Of a stretch of DNA of 7,676 bases, positions 1 through 5,386 are shown piece by piece. The notes beneath the pieces were generated by a model that saw only the letters and a program-made list of their open reading frames with translations, did not search any database and was not told the origin of the DNA. Made by a program: the position numbers and the translations under genes. The DNA is taken from assembly GCA_002786595.1 (NCBI GenBank), contig PCTC01000017.1, forward strand, positions 1 to 7,676. The letters run 5' to 3'. The stretch comes from Candidatus Roizmanbacteria bacterium CG22_combo_CG10-13_8_21_14_all_34_12 (lineage in GTDB: Bacteria; Patescibacteriota; Microgenomatia; UBA1406; GWC2-37-13). Within the stretch, counting starts at the first letter, position 1. Each line of letters starts with the position of its first letter.

Positions 1-24
1 TTTATTATAAATTATAACAATCAA
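1..24 (+). promoter_or_regulatory. AT-rich leader of tdh with possible -10 boxes
   Basis: The bases before the tdh start contain two TATAAT-like hexamers, TATAAA at 6-11 and TATAAC at 13-18. They could be a sigma70-type -10 box, but the window begins here, so no -35 element can be assessed. A -10 this close would leave a very short 5' UTR. There is no Shine-Dalgarno sequence. In an AT-rich genome such hexamers are common by chance, so this is only a candidate. Confidence 0.2.
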
Positions 25-966
25 ATGAAAAAAATTCTGATAACTGGAGCCTACGGTTTGGTAGGTACTGATTTAGTTTTAGCTCTACGCAAGAAGTACA
101 AGAGTAGTGAAATTGTTACTCTTTCACATAAGACGACCCATAACCAATTTGATGTTATTTCAGAAAAAGGTGATGTCCGCGATAAAGATAAGTTGGAAAA
201 AATAATTAAAAAACACAATATTGGTATAGTCTATCACTTGGCAGGATTACTATCAGTTGCCAGTGAAAAAAATCCCGATCTTGCTTGGGATATTAATCTT
301 GGCAGTCTGAAATCGATTCTTGATCTGGCCGTTAAATATAAGTTTAAACTTTTTTGGCCGAGTTCGATTGCGGCTTTTGGAGCAACAACTCCAAAAATAA
401 ATACACCACAAAGAACAGTTCTCGAACCAACCACGATGTACGGAGTTAATAAAGTAGCCGGTGAACTTTTATGTCAATATTACTTTTTGAGATATGGAGT
501 TGATAGTCGCAGTCTCCGCTATCCCGGGTTAATCGGTTATAAAACTCCACCAGGAGATGGGACGACCGAATATTCAGTCCATATTTTTTATGGCGCTATT
601 AAAAATAATAAATATACCTGTTTTTTGAAAAAAGATACCAGATTGCCGATGATGTACATCGACGATGCAATTTATGGAACGATAAAACTCATGGAGGCAC
701 CAGCTAAAAAAATCACCGTCCGCACCAGCTATAATTTTGGAGCAATTAATTTTACTCCAATTGAATTAGTCGACGAAATTGAGAAACTATCTCCTAAATT
801 TAAATGCGACTATAAACCGGATCAAAGGCAGAAGATTGCTGATTCCTGGCCAAAATCGATAGACGATTCACAGGCAAGGCGCGACTGGGGATGGAATCAT
901 AAATATAATCTTAAAAAAATGACCAAAGTCATGTTGGATCAATTAAAAATTGTATTAAAAAAATAA
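25..966 (+). CDS. tdh: L-threonine 3-dehydrogenase, SDR (epimerase-like) type
   Basis: This cytosolic NAD-dependent enzyme oxidises L-threonine to 2-amino-3-ketobutyrate, the first step of threonine breakdown to glycine and acetyl-CoA. The 313-residue protein opens with a Rossmann fold and the dinucleotide motif GAYGLVG (residues 8-14). The extended-SDR catalytic set is visible: Ser113/114 in the WPSS segment, Tyr139 and Lys143 in YGVNK. Several stretches are typical of the short-chain TDH family rather than generic epimerases: SLRYPGLI (163-170), KTPPGDGTTEY (173-183), LPMMYIDDAI (207-216), and IADSWPKSIDDSQARRDWGW near the C-terminus. This is not the zinc-dependent MDR TDH of E. coli. The ATG at 25 puts the glycine motif where the family expects it. 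The stop is one base from the kbl start, so the two are surely co-transcribed and probably translationally coupled. Confidence 0.93.
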   Translation: MKKILITGAYGLVGTDLVLALRKKYKSSEIVTLSHKTTHNQFDVISEKGDVRDKDKLEKIIKKHNIGIVYHLAGLLSVASEKNPDLAWDINLGSLKSILDLAVKYKFKLFWPSSIAAFGATTPKINTPQRTVLEPTTMYGVNKVAGELLCQYYFLRYGVDSRSLRYPGLIGYKTPPGDGTTEYSVHIFYGAIKNNKYTCFLKKDTRLPMMYIDDAIYGTIKLMEAPAKKITVRTSYNFGAINFTPIELVDEIEKLSPKFKCDYKPDQRQKIADSWPKSIDDSQARRDWGWNHKYNLKKMTKVMLDQLKIVLKK

Positions 967-967
967 T

Positions 968-2221
968 ATGTCACGGAACAATTTTTTTTCAGTATTAAAA
1001 AAAGAAGTTGATAGGATTGATCAAGCAAAGACTTCAAAACGTTTTGAAAAAATAATTACTGGCTTTACAAAAGAAAAGTCACCAAAAGCAATCATTGGTA
1101 AAGAAAAATATCAAGTTTTTAATTCAAATGATTATCTGGGATTGCGTCATAATCCACTTTTAAAGAAAGCCGAACGTCAAGTTTCAGAAATATTTGGCAC
1201 GGGTCCAGGAGCTGTCCGATTTATTTCCGGGAGTCTAAAGATTCACCGCGATCTTGAAAAGGCTTTGGCTAAATTTCACAAAAGAGATGATGCCATGGTT
1301 TTTTCTTCGTCATTTGCGGCTAACCTGGCGGTTTTATACTGCCTGATCGCCGGACAAAATAAGGATTCGTTAGTCGATAATAATGTTATTGTTATTTCTG
1401 ACGCTTTAAATCATCGCAGTATCATTGATGGTATAAGGGTTGCCAATCTTCCAAAAGAACAAAGAACAATTTTTAGACATATGGATCCAGCGCATTTAGA
1501 GGAAGTTCTCGAGAATAATAAAAAAAACTATAAAAGAGCTCTAGTTGTGACCGATGGAATTTTCAGCATGTTGGGTGAATATCAAAAACTTAAGGAAATT
1601 AGAGCAGTCGTTGACAAATATGCTAAAGAGTATGAAAATGGAGTTTTGCTTGTAGTTGATGATGCTCATGGAGTCGGAATCGCCGGAAAAACTGGGCGGG
1701 GAGTTGAAGAGATTGAGGACGTCAAAGCCGATGTTTTAATTGGTACATTTGGTAAGGCTTTTGGAGCTGATGGTGGATACGTGGTTGCCAATCAGACAAT
1801 TATTGATTACTTAAGAGAATCTGCGGCCACCTATATTTATTCAAATTCAGTTCCACCAGGAACGGCTGGAGCGGCTTTAAAAGCTATTGAACTTTTAGAT
1901 AAATCTGTAGGAAAAAAATTATTAGAAAATTCAAGGGAGAAAGTTATATATTTTAAAAAGCAGATGAAAACGGCAGGTTATCTTTTTGCTGTCGATTCAT
2001 CTCATCCGATTCAACCTGTCTTAATTGGCGATCCAATTAAAACCAGTGATTTGGTAAAAAAACTTTTCAAAAAAAATATTATTGTCACCAATATCAGTTT
2101 TCCGGTCGTACCTAAAGGTCGCGATGAAATCAGAGTACAGATTTCTGCTGTCCATACAAAAGGCGATATTGACCAACTGGTAAAAGCTTTTGCGGAAGAA
2201 AAAAATATTAATAGTTTATAA
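968..2221 (+). CDS. kbl: 2-amino-3-ketobutyrate CoA ligase (glycine C-acetyltransferase)
   Basis: A PLP-dependent alpha-oxoamine synthase of 417 residues. With CoA it cleaves 2-amino-3-ketobutyrate to glycine and acetyl-CoA, completing the pathway begun by tdh. Visible family features are SNDYLGL (53-59), the glycine-rich GTGPGAVRFISGS segment (77-89), the ring-stacking histidine in DALNH (His149), DDAHGVG with the likely cofactor Asp231 and His234, and the Schiff-base lysine in GTFGKAFG (Lys263). The closest paralogue is 8-amino-7-oxononanoate synthase (BioF). The functional assignment rests on being one base downstream of tdh, because fold motifs alone do not separate the two. No biotin genes are visible. 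The protein runs about 20 residues longer than typical Kbl, mostly at the N-terminus. No Shine-Dalgarno precedes the ATG. thrS starts 10 bases after the stop. Confidence 0.87.
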   Translation: MSRNNFFSVLKKEVDRIDQAKTSKRFEKIITGFTKEKSPKAIIGKEKYQVFNSNDYLGLRHNPLLKKAERQVSEIFGTGPGAVRFISGSLKIHRDLEKALAKFHKRDDAMVFSSSFAANLAVLYCLIAGQNKDSLVDNNVIVISDALNHRSIIDGIRVANLPKEQRTIFRHMDPAHLEEVLENNKKNYKRALVVTDGIFSMLGEYQKLKEIRAVVDKYAKEYENGVLLVVDDAHGVGIAGKTGRGVEEIEDVKADVLIGTFGKAFGADGGYVVANQTIIDYLRESAATYIYSNSVPPGTAGAALKAIELLDKSVGKKLLENSREKVIYFKKQMKTAGYLFAVDSSHPIQPVLIGDPIKTSDLVKKLFKKNIIVTNISFPVVPKGRDEIRVQISAVHTKGDIDQLVKAFAEEKNINSL

Positions 2222-2231
2222 TTAAATAAAT

Positions 2232-4004
2232 ATGGAAAAAAATAATTTAGATTCACTAAGACATTCGTGTGCACATTTACTCGCAAAGTCCGTTCTTGAA
2301 ATTTGGCCAGGAAGCCATAATGCCATAGGACCTGCGATCGAAAACGGGTTTTACCAGGACTTTGATATGGGTGAAGTAAAACTTACAGAAGATAGTTTAT
2401 CGAGGATAGAACAAAAAATGAGAGAAATTGTAAAAACCTGGAAAAATTTTGAGATTAAGGAAGTTTCACTGGATGAAGCAAAGAAGTTATTTAAACATAA
2501 TCCTTATAAGGTTGAATTGGCCGAAGAATTTGCAGGAGAAGGAAAAAAACTAACAACCAATAACCCGGGTAATTTCCTGGATTTATGTAAAATGGGCCAT
2601 GTTGACAATCCAAAAGAAAATCTAAAACACTTTAAACTATTATCAATTGCCGGAGCATATTGGCGGGGGAACGAGAAAAATAAGATGTTAACAAGGATTT
2701 ATGGAATAGTTTTTCCATCTAAAGAAGAACTTGATAAATATCTTTGGCAACAGGAAGAAGGGAAAAAGCGCGATCATAAAAAACTAGGAAAAGCCTTAGG
2801 CTTATATTTAATCGATGAGAAAGTTGGTCAGGGATTGATAATTTGGAAGCCGAACGGGGCAATCATCCGTCGTCAGATGGAAGAGTTTATCATGAAAGAA
2901 CAGTTGAAACGAAGATATAAAATTGTTTATTCACCCCATATTGGAAAAAAACAGCTTTGGGTTACATCTGGTCACTGGGATTTGTACCGTGACAAAATGT
3001 ATTCACCGATGAAAATCGATGATGTTGAATATATGGTCAAACCAATGAATTGTCCGATGCACATGATGGTCTATCAATCGGATCCTCATTCATATCGTGA
3101 TCTGCCACTCCGAATTTCTGAAAACGCCTCCGTTTACCGGTATGAACAAGCGGGGGAACTTTCAGGTATGGCTAGAGGTCGTCATTTTACTCAAGATGAC
3201 TCCCACATTTTTTGTACAGAAGAACAGGTCACATCTGAATTTATCAATGTCATGGATTATGCGTTTTATTTTCTAAAAGCATTTGGTATTAAAGATTACT
3301 ACATGCAGCTTTCAGTCCGCGATCTTGAAAAAAAAGATAAATATCTAGGTTCGGACGAAGTTTGGGAAAATGCGGAAAATAAAATTAAAGAGGCCGTCAA
3401 AACAAAGAAAGTTCCATTCAAAATTAAAGAAGGCGAGGCAGCTTTTTATGGACCAAAGCTCGATTTCATGATTAAAGATGCTCTTGGCCGTGAATGGCAG
3501 TGCGGAACAATTCAAATTGATTTTTCACTTCCTGAAAGATTTAAACTTGAATATATAGATGAGAAGGGAAAAATCAAAAGACCGGTTGTTATACATCGGG
3601 CGATAGCCGGATCTCTTGAACGTTTCTTTGCAATTTTGGTCGAACATTATGCCGGAGCATTTCCTTTATGGCTTTCACCAGTTCAAGTGGCCATCCTACC
3701 AATTTCAGAAAAATTCTTGGAACCGGCTCAAAAAGTGAAAGATGAGCTTGAAAAAAATAACATTCGAGTTGAATTAAATGCTGACAACAAATCACTTGGG
3801 GGAAAGATCCGTCAATCAACCTTGCAAAAAGTACCTTTTATGATTATAATTGGAGAGAAGGAAGTTCAAAGATCAAAAATCAAGGATCAAAAAGAAGAAG
3901 AATTATTTATAACAATAAGAACGAGAGAAGGAAAGGATCTTGGAATGATGGAAGTTAAAAAGTTTATAGATCAAATAAAATCTCAAATTGAGAATTTTTC
4001 ATAA
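2232..4004 (+). CDS. thrS: threonyl-tRNA synthetase lacking the TGS domain
   Basis: Class II synthetase that charges tRNA-Thr, 590 residues against about 640 for full bacterial enzymes. The usual N-terminal TGS domain is missing. The protein begins directly with the editing domain, whose metal-type residues are present (His11 and His15 in RHSCAH; Cys119 and His123 in CKMGH). The catalytic core follows: motif 1 near 188-220, motif 2 around YRYEQAGEL (302-310) running into RGRHFTQDDSH, and motif 3 at HRAIAGSLERF (455-465). The zinc ligands are Cys274, His325 and His455. The C-terminal anticodon-binding domain spans about 480-590 and contains an extra charged run encoded by a heptamer repeat (residues 546-554). 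The start is fixed: the reading frame meets a TAA at 2223-2225, so no TGS domain can be encoded upstream. Its end overlaps the infC frame. Confidence 0.95.
   Translation: MEKNNLDSLRHSCAHLLAKSVLEIWPGSHNAIGPAIENGFYQDFDMGEVKLTEDSLSRIEQKMREIVKTWKNFEIKEVSLDEAKKLFKHNPYKVELAEEFAGEGKKLTTNNPGNFLDLCKMGHVDNPKENLKHFKLLSIAGAYWRGNEKNKMLTRIYGIVFPSKEELDKYLWQQEEGKKRDHKKLGKALGLYLIDEKVGQGLIIWKPNGAIIRRQMEEFIMKEQLKRRYKIVYSPHIGKKQLWVTSGHWDLYRDKMYSPMKIDDVEYMVKPMNCPMHMMVYQSDPHSYRDLPLRISENASVYRYEQAGELSGMARGRHFTQDDSHIFCTEEQVTSEFINVMDYAFYFLKAFGIKDYYMQLSVRDLEKKDKYLGSDEVWENAENKIKEAVKTKKVPFKIKEGEAAFYGPKLDFMIKDALGREWQCGTIQIDFSLPERFKLEYIDEKGKIKRPVVIHRAIAGSLERFFAILVEHYAGAFPLWLSPVQVAILPISEKFLEPAQKVKDELEKNNIRVELNADNKSLGGKIRQSTLQKVPFMIIIGEKEVQRSKIKDQKEEELFITIRTREGKDLGMMEVKKFIDQIKSQIENFS
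3866..3893 (+). repeat. four tandem 7-base units inside thrS
   Basis: Four consecutive heptamers fit TCAARRA: TCAAAGA (3866-3872), TCAAAAA (3873-3879), TCAAGGA (3880-3886) and TCAAAAA (3887-3893). Since 7 is not a multiple of 3, the units are read in rotating frames, giving the charged peptide QRSKIKDQK (ThrRS residues 546-554). It sits between the conserved strand VPFMIIIGEKEV and the strand ELFITIRTREGKDLG, where other ThrRS proteins have a short turn. It looks like a tolerated microsatellite insertion in a surface loop. Confidence 0.75.
3988..3996 (+). promoter_or_regulatory. candidate non-AUG start codons of infC
   Basis: TTG at 3988 and ATT at 3994 are the only plausible initiation codons upstream of the conserved IF-3 N-domain apart from ATA 4036. 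Neither has a Shine-Dalgarno at normal spacing. The purine run AGAAGG (4005-4010) lies downstream of both. In E. coli, infC starts with AUU, and IF-3 represses its own translation by rejecting that codon. The same feedback is plausible here, more so if ATT 3994 is the true start. The site lies within the last codons of thrS, so arriving ribosomes could re-initiate. Confidence 0.5.
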
Positions 4005-4524
4005 AAGAAGGTTTACACCAAGAAAGTTTTATTTTATAAACTTCAGAATCGAGGCTCCTGAATTAAGGGTGCTTGATGAAAAAGGTGAACAGATAGCAGT
4101 GATGAGTAAGCAAGAGGCTCTTAATAAGGCCCAAGAATTAGGTGGGGATTTGGTGTTGATAGCACCAAAGGCGGTACCACCAGTAGCAAAAATAATTGAT
4201 TTCAAAAAGTTTTTGTATCAGGAAGAAAAAAAAGAAAAAGATGCCAGAAAAGGAGTAAAAAAAGGAGTCGTCAAAGATATTAATTTAGGATTGTTTATAG
4301 GGCAAGCAGATTTGGAGAGGATGGAAAGACGATCGAAAGAATTCTTGTCTGAAGGACACCAGGTAAGAATAAATTTATTACTCCGAGGGAGAGAAAACGC
4401 TAAAAGGGATATGGCCTTTGCTTTAGTTAACAAATTTATTGTTAGTTTAGGCGAGGTTAATATTTCCAAACCGCCAAAATTAGAGGGAAAGATTGTGAGG
4501 GCAGTTGTAGCGAAAAAAAAGTGA
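3988..4524 (+). CDS. infC: translation initiation factor IF-3, non-ATG start
   Basis: IF-3 binds the 30S subunit, blocks early 50S joining and checks start-codon pairing. The N-domain is recognisable from INFRIEAPELRVLDEKGEQ (about residues 17-35) through IIDFKKFLYQEEKKEK. A lysine-rich linker follows, then the C-domain from VVKDINLGLFI through VRINLLLRGRENA to the KKK tail. Length is 178 residues from the TTG at 3988, normal for the family. The first in-frame ATG (4102) is residue 39, inside the N-domain, so initiation must use a non-ATG codon: TTG 3988 or ATT 3994, with ATA 4036 less likely because it would remove the basic N-terminal segment. The frame is closed by a TAA at 3976-3978. The gene overlaps thrS by 11 or 17 bases and ends in TGA. 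The exact start is uncertain. Confidence 0.93.
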   Translation: MRIFHKRRFTPRKFYFINFRIEAPELRVLDEKGEQIAVMSKQEALNKAQELGGDLVLIAPKAVPPVAKIIDFKKFLYQEEKKEKDARKGVKKGVVKDINLGLFIGQADLERMERRSKEFLSEGHQVRINLLLRGRENAKRDMAFALVNKFIVSLGEVNISKPPKLEGKIVRAVVAKKK

Positions 4525-4529
4525 ATACA

Positions 4530-4651
4530 GACGGTAGATGATAGATAATAGATGATAGTTGTTGAAGTTAGATGATAGAAGATAGAAACAATAATCTACC
4601 TTCAAGCCTCTATTTTCTAATACTATTCTCTATATTCAATCATCTATCGTC
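4530..4651. repeat. heptamer-built foldback filling the infC-rpmI gap
   Basis: The gap is a long imperfect inverted repeat. Folding 4530-4590 onto 4591-4651 without gaps pairs 42 of 61 positions. The outer 29 bases pair at 23, starting with GACGGTAGATGAT against ATCATCTATCGTC. The left arm is degenerate tandem heptamers: TAGATGA (4535), TAGATAA (4542), TAGATGA (4549), TAGTTGT (4556), then after one 6-base unit TAGATGA (4569), TAGAAGA (4576) and TAGAAAC (4583). The right arm keeps a strict 7-base step from 4594 to 4649, with CTA at positions 2-4 of most units. An alternative inner stem pairs 4562-4573 with 4594-4605 (11 of 12). There is no convincing ORF or terminator U-tract. In RNA it would form a long AU-rich hairpin just before rpmI. 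Confidence 0.75.
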
Positions 4652-4674
4652 GGTATTAGAATTTTAATTTAAAT

Positions 4675-4878
4675 ATGGCAAAAAATAAACCAAAAACAAG
4701 AAAGTCTGCCGCAAAAAGATTTAAAGTTAGTCCTAAGGGTAAAGTCTTGAATCGGGGACAAGGTTTTCGACATTTAAGGGGTAAAAAAAATAAAAGCTGG
4801 TTGAGACGCAAAAAGAAAACGTTAGAAGTGGTCGGGAGAATGAAAAGAAAAGTATTAATGATGTTAGGCAAGAAGTAG
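4675..4878 (+). CDS. rpmI: 50S ribosomal protein L35
   Basis: A 67-residue, strongly basic protein matching bL35 of the large subunit. It begins MAKNKPKTRKSAAKRFKV, corresponding to the family start with its KTxxxAAKRFK motif, and continues with KGKVLNRGQGFRHL and a lysine/arginine-rich tail. Length is normal (about 65 residues). Its place between infC and rplT is the conserved bacterial order. The ATG at 4675 is preceded only by AT-rich sequence with no Shine-Dalgarno. It is unusual in being isolated on both sides by about 125-150 bases of repeat-type spacer, where these genes are normally close together. It ends in TAG. Confidence 0.95.
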   Translation: MAKNKPKTRKSAAKRFKVSPKGKVLNRGQGFRHLRGKKNKSWLRRKKKTLEVVGRMKRKVLMMLGKK

Positions 4879-4994
4879 AAAATAGTTGTTCGAAAATAGT
4901 GAATAGTAATAGAAATTAGAGAATAGAAATTTGAAATTCAAGTTTTTAGTTTCGTTTTTCAATTACTAATTTCGAATCACTAACAACTAATTTC
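4878..4994. repeat. heptamer-built foldback filling the rpmI-rplT gap
   Basis: The spacer folds about base 4936. Pairing 4878-4935 with 4937-4994 without gaps gives 41 complementary positions out of 58, including GAAAATAGTTGTT against AACAACTAATTTC (12 of 13), AGTAAT against ATTACT in the same register, and TTGAA/TTCAA at the tip. Left units include TAGTTGT (4883), TAGTGAA (4897), TAGAAAT (4910), TAGAGAA (4917) and TAGAAAT (4924). Right units include CTAATTT (4966), CTAACAA (4980), CTAATTT (4987) and CTAAATA (4994). The design matches the infC-rpmI spacer. The left arm touches the rpmI stop and the right arm ends 9 bases before the rplT start. No ORF or terminator tract is seen. Confidence 0.75.
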
Positions 4995-5003
4995 TAAATA
5001 ACT

Positions 5004-5348
5004 ATGGTACGTATAAAAGGTGGAGTCAGAACTCGAGCAAAACATAAAAAGGTCTTGAAGATGGCCAAAGGTTTTTGGATGACCAGGCACAAGCAATTTA
5101 AAAAGGCCAAAGAAGCCGTCCTTCATGCCGGAGAGTATGCTTTTGCCGGGCGCAAACACAAAAAAAGAGATTTCCGTCAATTGTGGATCATGAGAATGAA
5201 CGCGGCCTTGAGAGAATTAGGTATGAAATATAGTATTTTTATCAATAAACTTAAAATTAATAAGATTGAGCTTGATAGAAAAATCCTCTCCCAACTGGCT
5301 GTAGAACATCCATCCGTCTTCAAAAAAATCGTAGAAAAGGTGAAATAA
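5004..5348 (+). CDS. rplT: 50S ribosomal protein L20
   Basis: bL20 binds 23S rRNA early in large-subunit assembly, and in several bacteria it represses its own operon. The 114-residue protein (family about 118) has the usual order: a basic N-terminal extension MVRIKGGVRTRAKHKKVLKMA, then GEYAFAGRKHKKRDFRQLWI (about 43-62), MNAALRELGMKYS, and the C-terminal globular part with KINKIELDRKILSQLAV. The ATG at 5004 corresponds to the family start MARVKxG. No Shine-Dalgarno is present. Whether L20 regulates this cluster cannot be told. The two foldbacks upstream are possible RNA targets by position, but they do not resemble known L20 sites in any way I can verify. Confidence 0.96.
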   Translation: MVRIKGGVRTRAKHKKVLKMAKGFWMTRHKQFKKAKEAVLHAGEYAFAGRKHKKRDFRQLWIMRMNAALRELGMKYSIFINKLKINKIELDRKILSQLAVEHPSVFKKIVEKVK

Positions 5349-5386
5349 GATTGTCATTTAATTCTTCATAATCTATAATTCTTCTT
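5349..5386 (+). other. short AT-rich rplT-pheS spacer
   Basis: A 38-base spacer with no Shine-Dalgarno; the bases before the pheS ATG are TTCTTCTT. The run ATTCTTC, ATAATCT, ATAATTC (from 5361) hints at a 7-base step like the larger spacers, but it is too short and degenerate to call a repeat. Confidence 0.3.

Noticed and set aside
968..2221. 8-amino-7-oxononanoate synthase (bioF)
   Set aside because: The same fold and motifs fit, but the one-base linkage to a true threonine dehydrogenase makes the Kbl role far more likely.
4522..4524. Alternative genetic code (UGA as glycine or tryptophan)
   Set aside because: TGA terminates IF-3 right after its usual lysine-rich C-terminus, and no gene in the window needs UGA read-through.
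4530..4674. Intrinsic terminator after infC
   Set aside because: The hairpin is long, AU-rich and imperfect, and it is followed by mixed sequence, not a clean T-tract. The cluster order argues for read-through.
4656..4871. Minus-strand ORF opposite rpmI encoding a hydrophobic peptide
   Set aside because: Hydrophobicity is the expected complement of a lysine-rich gene; L35 on the + strand is unmistakable.
4530..4994. CRISPR-like array
   Set aside because: The units are 7 bases, degenerate and contiguous, with no spacers of constant length and no cas genes.
4878..5003. Small noncoding RNA or L20 operator between rpmI and rplT
   Set aside because: No promoter is visible and there is no match to a known L20-binding pseudoknot. 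The heptamer symmetry explains the sequence better; a regulatory role remains only a hypothesis.
5349..5386. Third heptamer element before pheS
   Set aside because: Only about three loosely similar units and no foldback; not distinguishable from ordinary AT-rich spacer.
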